Of a DNA stretch of 64,000 nt, positions 12,189 to 23,890 are shown one piece after another. Source of the DNA: Cryptomeria japonica (Eukaryota > Streptophyta > Pinopsida > Cupressales > Cupressaceae). Position numbers and translations under genes: made by a program. Position 1 is the stretch's first letter. Each line of letters begins with the position of its first letter. The notes under the pieces were generated by a model. The model worked only from the letters and a program-made list of their open reading frames with translations. It had not been told where the DNA came from and made no database searches. The DNA is taken from assembly GCF_030272615.1 (NCBI RefSeq), contig NC_081411.1:44653517-44717516 (forward strand), in the 5' to 3' direction.

Positions 12189-13732
12189 TGTGGTGTTGCA
12201 AATTGAATCCCTATGCAATGTCTTTCTCAAGTAGGCCCTATTTAAGAATGTATGGCCTCCCACATTTGGTTCTACTCAGCAAAACCCACTTCAACATGTT
12301 AGTATGACATCTCTTCCTCATTTAGGACCTGAAGTCACAATTTGGACCTACTTTGGATAGATTACAATGCCTGGGGTGCCCCACACCTGGTATAATGGTG
12401 CCTAGGGCACCTTGATTCTGGGAGCATCATACTTAGGGTTCCCCACTACCCTTAGTTTGGCCCCAAATTTGAACTATGGAATGCTCAGCTAGGTTGAGCT
12501 AGAAATATTTTTCCTTGTCATCTTGATCTGATTTTCGTACCCTGAAATGATTGGGAGAGGTATATAAGCAAGGTAACATCCATTATTTTAGGTAACGTGA
12601 ATATACAAAGGATAAGGCATTCAATCATTCAAGAATTTAATATTTAAGGCATTTAATCCTACCATATTCTTCATTATGGTAAGCTTCAATGACCTTCATG
12701 GAAGCATATCTTTTGTGATGACCCTTTAGGTCTTTTATGTAGAGTCATGCTATTGCCTCAACAATCGTGATCATCTTCAAAGAAGAATTTTCATGATCAA
12801 GGTATAAGACACTTCCATTTTCAAATATAGCCTTTGCTACCTAACAACACACCTTTCTTTCACGTTCAATTCAATTATATTTCATGGTTAATTCCAAAAC
12901 CAGGGTTTGAATTTGGAAAACCCATTTCTTCCCCACAATTTCCTCTTTTTTGTGTGTGTAATAAAAATTGACAAAGCTACCAAAATAGGTAAAAAATAAT
13001 TAGGTGGAGACCTATAGTCTGCAATTTATTGGAGTTGAAACTGATGAGAGCGGGCCAAGCTAGGTGACTGATTCTCAAGAGCGGGCTAAGTTGAGCAATT
13101 GAGTCCATACACATTTGTATAAAATTTAGACTATAGGACCATTGTAGTTTGCTTCATTATATTCTTTCCTAGAATTTTGTTCTTAGTAAGTGATAGTCTA
13201 ATACACACAAAATAGATCATCTCCTCACTCATTCCAAAATATTCATAATCACTTTCAACTCATAATGAAGGATCATTTAATTCACCTTGTGGCCAAGGAT
13301 TTCAAGCCAAGTGGATCATATTCAATGTAAGAGTGGAATAAGCCTAAGATTCTTAGTTTGCATGCATAAACTAGTGAACCCTATTTTCACACCTTACATT
13401 TTGGTGAACCCAAAACTTCTTACTTTATGCTAATTATGATTTTCCTTTTTCAAATCTGATTTAGGTGCCTTGAATTGTTCATAATGGGATTCACTAAATC
13501 TGTTTGGTTTACTATTTCACATAAGATACATTGCTTCTTAGTTATATTTATCAAAATCTTGTGTTTGATAATAGTTTCTTTCACTTAAAATTGATTCTTT
13601 TCATTCATAGTAATAGATTGCATGTGGCATAATTATAATTTTAAAGATATTTCATGTTTACCCCATAGTTGAATTTGGATGGTAATTGTGAAATTAGGAT
13701 ACAACAAGGAATGATTGAAGTAAATTGTCAAA
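12189..13732. other. Intergenic, no recognisable gene
   Basis: No supported coding region is visible. A small imperfect duplication around AGAGCGGGC occurs twice between 13036 and 13090. The sequence is probably fragments of old LTRs. Confidence 0.4.
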
Positions 13733-13759
13733 AAATAGACTACTACAGATGTCCCATGG

Positions 13760-14367
13760 ACCCACAAACTAAGATATGAGCAACATAAGATATTTAGAAC
13801 CTATTCTCAAAAGTTTAGTTTGATTTTTCATGACTAGGTAGTACAGATTCTCCTTGGTCGTCCAAATTTTTATCGGTCAAAAGTTGAACTTCTTCATCGT
13901 TGTAGAATCTGCCAGAATCCTCAAGTTTAGTGCCTAAGCCTATTCCATGCATATAAAAAGAAAGGATATAGGGTTGTGGATAGGAGTTTTCCTTAAGTAA
14001 AACCTTGGTTTAGGAATTAACCTTGAATTGAATAATGTAAACTTTGAAGTAAATGCTAAGGAGATATACCTTAGATTTGCAATTCTTGATAATGATGCAA
14101 TGCTTACTGAATGTAATCACAAATTCTAAATATAATGGAATGACAAATACATGAACATGAAAATCCTAATCACACACTCACATGTGCTTGCATGAAGATT
14201 GATGCAACTTTGCTTCACAATGCTTGAAGGATGAAATGCAGGCTTGAATCTCTGAAAATGCTTGATGATGAATGCTTCATGATGCACAAATGATGGATGG
14301 AGTCTTCTCAATTTATTTTGGGTCTTAGATTAAAATGAGTTGATAAGATGTCTTTATATAGGGTTCC
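13760..14367 (+). repeat. Repeat E, copy 2 (host of the gypsy insertion)
   Basis: The segment aligns with 6720-7340 inside the copia-1 LTR. Shared blocks include GAGCAA, TTAGGAATTAACCTTGA, a CACACACATGT-like stretch, and a closing TTATATAGG. The young gypsy element interrupts it at 14367, and the remainder presumably continues at 19806. Confidence 0.55.
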
Positions 14368-16020
14368 TGATGCCGGAGCATCCAGGAGGGCAAATGAACA
14401 AAGGAGGACACCAAGGACTAAGGAGAGTGATATGACATCACTAGAGGTCAATTGGAATGTTTTGAAGCCTATAATGGCCTATTGTAATGTTGAATTCAAT
14501 AAATTATGTAAAAATCCTAAAGGTCCTGATAAAGGCCTAAGGACCAAAATGCAATGTAATAGGATGATGGAGTCTAGATAGGTTGGATAGGAGTTTATTG
14601 TGATTTAAATGATCTTATTATGTCAAAATAAGTTGAATGGGATAGGTTTTAGTTGATTAAAAGTATTAGAAATAAAGTTGAAAATTCAAATTTTGAATTT
14701 CAACAACTAGTTCCAGTTTTGGTGGGAAATAAGTTTTAGAGTTGTTTTGACATTTTAATCACTTGGATTAGTTGGAGATTGGTTGGAGTTGGTTGGGGAA
14801 GGTCTTATAAAGTATCTAAAGTAATTTTTGTGTGGTTGGATGATGCTGGTACGGACTTGTACGGACTGTCTCAGAAAATTAATTAAAAAACTCTTTATTT
14901 GCTGTCAAATCCTTGTTTTTTCATGCTTTCTTTGCATTGAAAGGCTAAGGGATCATCATTGCTGTACATTGGGGGTTTATTGGTTGTTCCTTTTATGTAT
15001 TGAGTGCATTTTTGAAGTCTTGAAAGTATCATATTTTTATTTATTGCTGACTGTCCCAGAAAAGACAGTGATTTTTTCACTAATTTGTGAATTTCCAAGC
15101 ATGTAAGGATCCATCCTATGAATGTACAGGTCTGATTATCATAGGATGGATGCCAAATAACATGTAAAATAGTTTAATAACCCATTATTGACAGGAAGGA
15201 GTGAAGAGTGCAGGTGTACACCATGAAAGTTGCATGAAAGTTGAAGAAAAGTGACTGGAAATGATTGAAAATGAAGGCTAGAGTGTAGCAGCAGAGAATC
15301 TAATTGAACAAGGGGGGTATTTTATGAATTGAAGTGTCTATACACACCATCTTGAAGGTTTTTGAACTTTGGTTGAGCCTTGGAAGTGATTGGAAGTGAT
15401 ATTTCTAGAAAGCCCTAGGGAAAAGGGTGATTTAGTGAGGTTTTTTGGTGTTTGGGTATCTAGGAGTGCAACCAAGACCTAAGACCTGAAAAATCCTTGG
15501 TTTGGGAACATAATAAGAGACTGTACAAAAGGGTTTAATCTGGTGTTAAGTTTTGTTGGTACTTCCTTTGTAAAGTGGGTGGTTTTTAAGGCTAAAAAGG
15601 GGCACATTTGAGGACAGCAAAGGGTCCGTCCAAAACAACCTATATTGGTTTTCTGATATGTTGTGTAACATCCAAATGGGTGTCTAAATATGTAATTTTT
15701 TTGTCAAGTGTTTTGGGATGATTTGGAGAAAAGTTGAAAATACCCAATTTGGAGGCTACAAGGAATAGAGCCTAGAAGAGCAAGTTTGGTTTATGAGTTT
15801 GAGTCTGAGTTTGGGGGTGTGTAGAACCTTGTCTTATGGTGTTTGGGATGTTTTAAGACGAATAGAGGTGTTGGAACAAACCATTTTGATGTTATCCTTG
15901 GTTGGGTGTGTTGAGTTGAGTTTGGTTTTGAATCACCTAGCATGTAGAGGATCCTTTGATGTGTCTCCTTGAGTTGATTTAATCCTTAGGGAGAGTTCCA
16001 GAGTTGATCTCTCGGCATCA
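14368..16020 (+). repeat. 5' LTR of the gypsy-type element
   Basis: The LTR starts TGATGC and ends GCATCA, a 6-bp inverted terminus. The first 16 bases form a small hairpin, GATGC-CGGA-GCATC. A TATA-like TTATAAAG at about 14805-14812 is a candidate promoter. Confidence 0.95.
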
Positions 16021-16022
16021 AG

Positions 16023-16034
16023 TGGTATCAGAGC
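16023..16034 (+). other. Primer-binding site, tRNA-iMet
   Basis: TGGTATCAGAGC begins 2 bp after the 5' LTR. This is the perfect 12-base complement used by plant retroelements to prime minus-strand synthesis from initiator tRNA-Met. Confidence 0.95.
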
Positions 16035-16073
16035 ATCAGTAAAAGATCTGGTGAAGGTTTGGTAAGGGTAGTT

Positions 16074-17260
16074 ATGGCACCTAAGAATCAATTGGCAAGA
16101 GAACTAGAAGAATTGAAGGAAATCCTAGAAAGGGAAAGAAGGGAAAGAAGGGAACAAGATGCAGCAAGAGAGTAGGCTAAAGCAAGAGAAGAAAGACAAT
16201 GGAGAAGAGAAAGAGAGAATATGCAAGCAAGGATAGAAAACCTTGAGAGGGATAGAAGAAGAAGAATGGAGCAAGACAACATAGGGAACAATGATGAAGA
16301 AGAAGTGAATGAGGTAGCAGACCAAGAGCAGCCAACAAATGACATAGATGACCCTGAAGAAAGAAGGTTGGTTAGATTGTTGAAGGCAGTACAAGGTAGT
16401 GGAGGTAAGAGTCATATTGATTTTCCTATCTATCAGGGGAAGATGGATAGTGAAGAGGTGTTGGGATGGCTTGATGCCTTGGATAACTATTTTGAGTTTG
16501 AAGAAATGGAAGAGGAGAAGAAAGTGAAATTTGCAAAGACAAAGTTGAGAGGTACAACATTGACATGGTGGACTAGTTTTCAAAATGATAGGATGGTAAG
16601 AGGATTAACAAAAGTGTCTACATGGTCAAGGATGAGAAGTTTGATGAAGGAGCAGTTCCTACCTTCTGATTATACCATTCATGTGAAGAGGATGAGGCAA
16701 AATCTGAAGCAAAAAGAAATGGATGTAATGGCTTATACTGAGCAATTTCACAAGCTTAGTATTAGAGGAGGATATGAGGAAGAAGAGGAGAAAATAGCCA
16801 GGTATATAAATGGCTTGAGATACAACTTACAAGATGAGATTGGTCTACATTACCTAGAACCTTGGGTGAATGCTATCAGTTGGCCATTAGGGCTGAGGAG
16901 AAGTTGAAGAGAAAACAAGAAAGATCAAGTAATGGTGGAAGAGGAGGCATTTATAATAGAGGAAGAGGTAATAGAGATCAAGGGCAAGGCAACAATGAGA
17001 AAGGCAAAGAAAGTTTTTCAGAACCAAGAGGAGGATACAACCCTAGAGGTGGTAGATTTGGAGGAGGAAGAGGAAGTGGAATCTTTACAGGTAAGTGTTT
17101 TCATTGCAATGAGATTGGGCACCAATCATTCAGATGCCCTAAGTGGAATGAATCAGAACAAGGCAGAGATAGAAGAGTGTATATGGTACAAGAAGATGAG
17201 AAGAAAGAAGAATCAAAGAGAGTAGACCCAGTTCTTGAAGGTGACTTCTTGATGGTAAGG
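16074..17260 (+). pseudogene. gypsy Gag (capsid and zinc knuckle), disabled
   Basis: The first ATG after the primer-binding site is at 16074. The frame runs through a charged, coiled-coil-like N terminus and then a Retrotrans_gag domain (about 16420-16860; WLDALDNYFEFEE, TWWTSFQND). It continues into a YQLAIRAEEKL block, a Gly/Arg-rich linker, and the CCHC knuckle CFHCNEIGHQSFRC (17096-17134). Two lesions break it: a TAG at codon 34 (16173-16175), and a frame change between the two long reading frames in the overlap 16862-16907, consistent with loss of one base. The ATG at 16221 is in the same frame after the TAG. No slippery site is seen, so the frame change looks like a mutation, not programmed frameshifting. 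Confidence 0.88.
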
Positions 17261-17280
17261 CAAGGTGTGAAACTTCAGCA

Positions 17281-17760
17281 AGAACCAAAGGTAACAATCT
17301 TTAGAACTACTTGTTTATGCAAAGGAAAGATATGTAAGGTAATCATTGATTCAGGATCACATAGTAATCTTGTGTCTCTTGATATGATAACCAAGTTAGG
17401 AATTGTACCATTTGACCATCCTAATCCCTACAAGGCCACTTGGGTTACCCAACAACAGCATGTCGAGGTTAGTTTGAAGGCTTATGTGAATTTTTCTATT
17501 GGTCCATATCAAGATAAGGTATTATGTGATGTGGTTCCTATGACTTGTGCACATTTGATATTAGGAAGACCTTGGCAACATAGTAGAAGAACAATACATG
17601 ATGGTTTTGATAACACATATTTGGTTCATAAAGATGGTCAGAAATATAAGTTGAATCCTTTACCTTTGGGGGTCTTGAAAGAGTATCCTATAATATGTTT
17701 TGGGGAGCATTTACCAATGATAAGGCAGGTTGAAAAACAAGAAGATACTGGTTGGAAGGA
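17281..17760 (+). pseudogene. gypsy aspartic protease region
   Basis: In the same frame as the zinc knuckle, the sequence shows a retropepsin-like stretch. The catalytic triplet DSG is at 17348-17356 within IIDSGSHSNLVS. The LILGRPW motif that closes plant gypsy proteases follows near 17560, and then a KDGQKYKLNPLPL block that usually leads into reverse transcriptase. The reverse transcriptase never appears: the frame continues about 400 bp as unrecognised sequence and runs into the 3' LTR. The domain itself looks intact, but translation from the Gag start would need to pass the two upstream lesions. Confidence 0.85.
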
Positions 17761-18135
17761 AGATGTTAATTTGCAGCAGACTATGAGGAAGAATAGTCCT
17801 CTTCATGATGATTTATGGGATTTATCTTTTGTACAAGTTGGTTCAGTAAAATGTCCTATTGTTGAGCAAGGATATGTGGGTGTGAAAGAGAAGTTGCAGG
17901 TACAACAAGTGGATCAGAGAAGAGCAGATGTACAGACTAGTTATGAGCAGCCATGTCCTAGACAAGGACACACCAAAGCATGTTTTGTTTCTAATCCATT
18001 TTGTGATGTGAGTACAGGTTGGAAAGGAAGGAAGCAGGTCACATTTGGGGACTATCTGATCCCTACTCAAAGGATGATAGCAAAAAGAAATCAGACTGAT
18101 CATTGGAGCAATTCTTGGGACAAGAATTTTCTTAT

Positions 18136-18147
18136 TGGTGGGGAGTA
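18136..18147 (+). other. Polypurine tract
   Basis: TTGGTGGGGAGTA abuts the 3' LTR start at 18148. The same GGGAGTA-TG junction is seen, on the minus strand, next to the LTR of the small element at 31815-34422. Confidence 0.7.
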
Positions 18148-19800
18148 TGATGCCGGAGCATCCAGGAGGGCAAATGAACAAAGGAGGACACCAAGGACTA
18201 AGGAGAGTGATATGACATCAATAGAGGTCAATTGGAATGTTTTGAAGCCTATAATGGCCTATTGTAATGTTGAATTCAATAAATTATGTAAAAATCCTAA
18301 AGGTCCTGATAAAGGCCTAAGGACCAAAATGCAATGTAATAGGATGATGGAGTCTAGATAGGTTGGATAGGAGTTTATTGTGATTTAAATGATCTTATTA
18401 TGTCAAAATAAGTTGAATGGGATAGGTTTTAGTTGATTAAAAGTATTAGAAATAAAGTTGAAAATTCAAATTTTGAATTTCAACAACTAGTTCCAGTTTT
18501 GGTGGGAAATAAGTTTTAGAGTTGTTTTGACATTTTAATCACTTGGATTAGTTGGAGATTGGTTGGAGTTGGTTGGGGAAGGTCTTATAAAGTCTCTAAA
18601 GTAATTTTTGTGTGGTTGGATGATGCTGGTATGGACTTGTACGGACTGTCTCAGAAAATTAATTAAAAAACTCTTTATTTGCTGTCAAATCCTTGTTTTT
18701 TCATGCTTTCTTTGCATTGAAAGGCTAAGGGATCATCATTGCTGTACATTGGGGGTTTATTGGTTGTTCCTTTGATGTATTGAGTGCATTTTTGAAGTCT
18801 TGAAAGTATCATATTTTTATTTATTGCTGACTGTCCCAGAAAAGACAGTGATTTTTTCACTAATTTGTGAATTTCCAAGCATGTAAGGATCCATCCTATG
18901 AATGTACAGGTCTGATTCTCATAGGATGGATGAAAAATAACATGTAAAATAGTTTAATAACCCATGATTGACAGGAAGGAGTGAAGAGTGCAGGTGTACA
19001 CCATGAAAGTTGCATGAAAGTTGAAGAAAAGTGACTGGAAATGATTGAAAATGAAGGCTAGAGTGTAGCAGCAGAGAATCTAATTGAACAAGGGGGTTAT
19101 TTTATGCATTGAAGTGTCTATACACACCATCTTGAAGGTTTTTGAACTTTTGTTGAGCCTTGGAAGTGATTGGAAGTGATATTTCTAGAAAGCCCTAGGG
19201 AAAAGGGTGATTTAGTGAGGTTTTTTGGTTTTTGGGTATCTAGGAGTGCAACCAAGACCTAAGACCTGAAAAATCCTTGGTTTGGGAACATAATAAGAGA
19301 CTTTAAAAAAGGGTTTAATCTGGTGTTAAGTTTTGTTGGTACTTCCTTTGTAAAGTGGGTGGTTTTTAAGGCTAAAAAGGGGCACATTTGAGGACAGCAA
19401 AGGGTCCGTCCAAAACAACCTATATTGGTTTTCTGATATGTTGTGTAACATCCAAATGGGTGTCTAAATATGTAATTTTTTTGTCAAGTGTTTTGGGATG
19501 ATTTGGAGAAAAGTTGAAAATACCCGATTTGGAGGCTACAAGGAATAGAGCCTAGAAGAGCAAGTTTGGTTTATGAGTTTGAGTCTGAGTTTGGGGGTGT
19601 GTAGAACCTTGTCTTATGGTTTTTGGGATGTTTTAATACCAATAGAGGTGTTGGAACAAACCATTTTGATGTTATCCTTGGTTGGGTGTGTTGAGTTGAG
19701 TTTGGTTTTGAATCACCTAGCATGTAGAGGATCCTTTGATGTGTCTCCTTGAGTTGATTTAATCCTTAGGGAGAGTTCCAGAGTTGATCTCTCTGCATCA
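18148..19800 (+). repeat. 3' LTR of the gypsy-type element
   Basis: The length equals the 5' LTR (1653 bp), with about 19 scattered differences, including clusters near 18935 and 19306 and a final CTCT versus CTCG before GCATCA. Confidence 0.95.
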
Positions 19801-19805
19801 GTTCC

Positions 19806-20204
19806 CTAGGTAAATTACCTATTAGGACAACCTCCAATTGTCAACTATAGCCCTAGGGACCAAATTCCATTGGGGAAGGAAAGAACCTACTCCATTTCAA
19901 ATTAGGGCTTGTTTAAGGGGGAGTAGGGTGTTTTGGGGAACCTTGGTATAGGATCAAGGCATTCCATGTCCTAGTCCTCCAAAAATAGGACCATCAAATG
20001 ATAAATAGGAGAGCGCAACCTCTAAGATGGGGCCCACCCAGTGGTGTCAACAGGTGACATTAGGGTTGGAGAAAAATGGGGCCAAAGCATGCCTAGGGGG
20101 AATGAAATAAGACATGCTAAAGTAGGAGCAGAATCATGAGATATAAATTGGACCAGTTACAATTTACAACACTACATACATTAATACAAAATAAGGTTCA
20201 AGGT
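19806..20204. other. Continuation of the sequence split by the gypsy insertion
   Basis: No gene is visible. The sequence resumes directly after the TSD and is rich in CCTAGG-like blocks. Its relation to repeat E could not be confirmed by eye. Confidence 0.35.
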
Positions 20205-22115
20205 GCTAATTTACTATAATTCAAAGAACATAATTGAAAAATTAAGTGCAAACAAATAAATTGTAGAAAATGAGGAACTTGGCACCAAAAGACAAAAAAC
20301 ACCACTCAAGATGTGATTCTATTAGGAATACATGTTCATGCATCATATTATCATTTCTATGATGTATAATGATAATTTTTTTTTTTAAAGTGCTACTCTA
20401 GTGTGCTCACTCACCTAATCTATCTAACTAGAAACATGGATGCACTAGTAATATTGTATGTTATAGAATTATAAAGAAGCATCATTAAATAATGATATTT
20501 AAACCATTTTATTCATAGAAAATAGAGATTATTAATAACTATAAAAGAAGTTACACATATCTTTTTAGTTTAATATTTTTAAAACACCTACAAATACAAA
20601 CAAAAAGAGATATGCTTGGGTTTTTTGGGAGCTTGGATTTAGGTCAAGACCCTATATTAGTGTTTCAACTACCAAGGGTGGAGAGTGATAAATAGAGTGT
20701 ACAAATAGTGTGTCATCCTATCCTAAGTGCATCTAGAAATTGAGATCAATGGCATACAAGTAATATAACTAAAATGTGAGAGATGAAAAGGGTCTGAATA
20801 TTCCAAGGTGCTTAGGGGAACTACAAATGGAATGGTACAATGGTAATGAAAAATCATAGAAATAAACTAAGAATTTTATATCACCTTTTGGGCCCCTTAG
20901 AAAACCATTCTATAGGACATTTGAATATTCTTGGAGTGGGTAGTTAACGAAACAACTCCAAGAAATCACCTAAAACCAAAACGCCTATCACATCTAAATA
21001 GAAGAAGTCATGATTGGTGTTATACAACCTTGAGAGAGATTGATTCATATAAGAATCTGATATTGAGATTAGCCTAAAAATGAATTGGATAGATTAAAAT
21101 GAATACAATGAATGCTTATAAAATAAAAAGGATAAAACCTTGGATGAAAAACCTAGGAGGGAATTAAGTTAGATCTTGACAAAAGTCTTAATCATGACTT
21201 GAGATAATTATCCTATAATTAGCTCAATCTGAATATAGAGAATTACTCCTAATTTTAGCTAAGTGTAATTATAAAATAAGTATTATATCACCTATTGAAA
21301 CTTGAAGAAGATAAAGAGATAAGAATGATGTTAAATGACATAATGAATTTAAGAAGAATTCTAAATAACTGCTAATATGATCACAAGGAGAAACCAATTC
21401 CAGAGAAGATTTGTAAGGAGTTGTAGAGTACTAAAGAAAGTGAATGTGAAAGAAAATATGATAATAAAAGTATAGATTCAAATTAGGAGGAAGCAAGGAA
21501 AAATAATAGGCTACTAAGCCATTTGACTTCATATTGAGTAGTTACCATTGACCTTCAAGAAAGTTGTAGGTGACAAAATAATGACAAATGGTCACTTAAA
21601 AAGGAATTATTATATAGGAAATTGGCATGTTATATGAAAATCTATCTAGAGTGTACAAATGCCTTGACAATTCAAGTTATCAAAAGGATGAATAGAAAAA
21701 TAAAAGGTTAATATAATTGCAACATCATGTTTATAAAACTGACCATGAATGAGCAAGTCTTTACACTATGGGAGGGAAAAAGGCTAATGAAAGGGATGAA
21801 ATAAGCCTAGAGACACACTATAGGGATAGACAACAAAGTGAGTACAAAGCATGGTATGAAGTTATAAGAGTATGTGATTTTCTCAGTTACATTTTGTCCT
21901 CACTTTAGTGAGCTTATGGAATTACATGAATGTACATAATAAAGTAGAAAAACAAAAATATCATAAAATAAATAACATCATTGAAATAAGAAAGGATATT
22001 GTAGGTTGAAAGTAAAAATTTCTTAAAGTGAGGTGATGATTCTCCTAGGCCAAGATTCTACAAAATAAACATTCAAAGAAAAAAAATTCATGCAAGAAAA
22101 TTAGAAAACATAAAC
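20205..22115 (+). repeat. Dispersed repeat D, copy A
   Basis: The segment aligns with 27010-28450 in the same orientation. Shared blocks include CATAATTGAAAAATTAA, TGATCACAAGGAGAAA, GAGTTGTAGAGTACTAAAGA and a GATGATTCTCCT-GGCCAAGA end. Copy A has about 400 bp (near 20880-21290) that copy B lacks. No coding capacity or LTR terminus is recognised. Confidence 0.7.
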
Positions 22116-22169
22116 AATGTTTAAAATTGCTATGTTAGAACATCATAAACATATATATGAAAATAAGTA

Positions 22170-23890
22170 GTTTAGTTTGGACATATTTTGAATATAAATA
22201 CACCTAAATTTGAGTCTAGAGTTGATGAATTTAGAATGGGGAGTTTAGGCGGGAGTTGTGGGAAGGGAGATTGACCAGAGAAGTCTACGACTCAATTCTT
22301 TGGTAGTCTATAGGGCATGCGGTATGCTGGACATGAAGGGGGAGGGACATCGGTTTGCTAGTGAGGAGGCCCAATCATTTGTTGGGAAAGGGGTCTGAAG
22401 AATTTTGTGTTTGCCGATGCTAGGGTTTTGTCGAATGTCGCCATTGGTTTTGGTGCAATGATGTCCATCTGGTAGAGGTGGACTAGTGAGGCTCCAAGGT
22501 CACAACAAGGGAGATGACCGTTTGATGGTGGGTTAATTCTTGTTGCAAATTGCATCTCCATTAATCTGAAAGTGGAGACGGAAGATGAAATAGATTATAA
22601 TGTTTTTGTTTTTTCCACACAAGATGTGATTTGTTGGTTTAGGAGTTTTTGTCCTAGCCTTCCTCGGTTGCATACCTGAATCTTAGAGCATTGGGAGCCT
22701 CTTATTACTGGTAAAGTTCATATTTTCCCCATGGCTAAGGGGTTTTTTATTGCAAAGTTTGATAACGCGCAAGATATAAATAAAATCTTATGTGATCATT
22801 ATTTTAGCTGGGAGGACAATTTTTTTTTATGATTAAGCCTAGGTACTTTGATTTCAACCCTTCTTCTAAAATGTTTAACAAGATCACGATTCGGGTTCAA
22901 CTTCTTAATCGCCCCCTTCATTTATGGGTTGATCCTCTTTTAGGGGAAGTGGGTGATACCCTTGGAGATTTTTTGATTGTGGATGATGAATCATTTGATA
23001 TTTTTCACTCCACATTTGCCCGCATTCTAGTTGAAATGGATGTTTCAAAAGGGGTTTCTGCTAAGATATTACTCAAATCTTCTAAGGGTTGTTGGGTTCA
23101 ATATTTGTACTATGAAGGTCATGAAGATATCTTAAAACAGGTCATGTGGTTGCACAATGTGGATTTAAGAAAAATACATTGACAACTACGTGGTGCAAAG
23201 GTGCTTCTCAATAACTATATGAGCAACATAGAATTTTTCTCAGGTGGTTGTGATGGACTCACAGGGTCTTGGGGCATCCTCTCCAGATGTCACAAATGGT
23301 GGGGTTGTTGAAGCTATGCAAGATTATCATGTTGAAACCCCTAAAGAGAGAGAATTTGCCTCAGGTTGCAATTTCTATTGATAGTGTTCTGACTATCAAA
23401 TCTGGTGGCTTTTCTTACAATGTTATGCCTATATGGAAGAAAAATAATGATATCTATGAGACCGTGGAGACTCTTTTTGCAGGCATTCATTCTCAGGATA
23501 ATGGTAGTCTTTCATTGGCTAGGCATGGTAAGGTAGCGGAAGTGGAAGAGGGTTGGATTTTTGTTAAGGGTAAGAAAGCTAAGTTCTATAATCCATCTTT
23601 TGACATGATTCTCCACTCCCAAAAGAGTAGCTCTAAATGTAAATCTGGATGGTTCTTGGTTGGGGGCTAGCTGTTGGCTATTGTTTTTGCATCTTTTGTT
23701 TTTGGTTGTGGGAGCCTATTTTTAAAACCCATGTATATGGATATGGGAGTCAAAATAACCCATTATTGTCTGGTGCGTTCATGTTCCTTTTGTTAGGACA
23801 ACTTTCTGGTTAAGGGTTCCAAATCCATTCAAAATCTGATTGTAAAGGGTTTTGAGTCCCTTAAAAACTTGCTTTTGCCTTAATAAAATA
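22170..23890 (+). mobile_element. LINE ORF1-only relic
   Basis: A block richer in GC than its flanks encodes a broken DUF4283 protein and ends in TTAATAAAATATA. Its last 200 bp share GGTTGTGGGAGCCTATTT and a GGGTTTTGAGTCCCTTAAAA-like end with the retroposon at 58946-60816. Imperfect direct repeats flank it: atatatatgaaaataagta (22151-22169) and atatatatggaaagataagt (from about 23889). If real, these are a diverged TSD and set the length near 1.7 kb. There is no endonuclease or reverse transcriptase. The 5' boundary is tentative. Confidence 0.55.
22566..23670 (+). pseudogene. DUF4283 (LINE ORF1-type) pseudogene
   Basis: Between 22566 and 23181 the frames read as a DUF4283 domain, the RNA-binding-like fold at the start of many plant LINE ORF1 proteins. 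Visible blocks are KGFFIAKFDNAQDINKILC, NKITIRVQLLNRPLHLW and FARILVEMDVSKG. A TGA at 22678 and a frame shift in the T run at 22820-22828 break it. A TGA at 23179-23181 follows where the CCHC knuckle should begin, and no knuckle is seen. An open frame of 133 codons (23269-23670) follows in another phase. Domain order and disabling changes support an old ORF1 copy rather than a host gene. Confidence 0.7.

Larger units (their letters stand above)
14368..19800 (+). mobile_element. Young gag-protease-only Ty3/gypsy-type LTR element
   Basis: Two LTRs of exactly 1653 bp flank a 2127-bp interior. The element is bounded by a perfect 5-bp TSD, gttcc (14363-14367 and 19801-19805). A tRNA-Met primer-binding site follows the 5' LTR and a purine tract precedes the 3' LTR. 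The interior encodes Gag with a CCHC knuckle and an aspartic protease only; reverse transcriptase, RNase H and integrase are missing. By hand I count about 19 substitutions and no indel between the LTRs (about 1.1%), so the insertion is recent. It must have been mobilised in trans, like the TR-GAG class of plant elements. Confidence 0.93.

Noticed and set aside
16862-16907. Programmed frameshift between gag frames
   Set aside because: The overlap lies inside the capsid-nucleocapsid region, not at a gag-pol border, and no slippery heptamer is seen.
14895-18878. Identical 67-codon minus-strand ORFs at 14895 and 18675
   Set aside because: The identity reflects the two LTRs; no domain or start context supports a gene.
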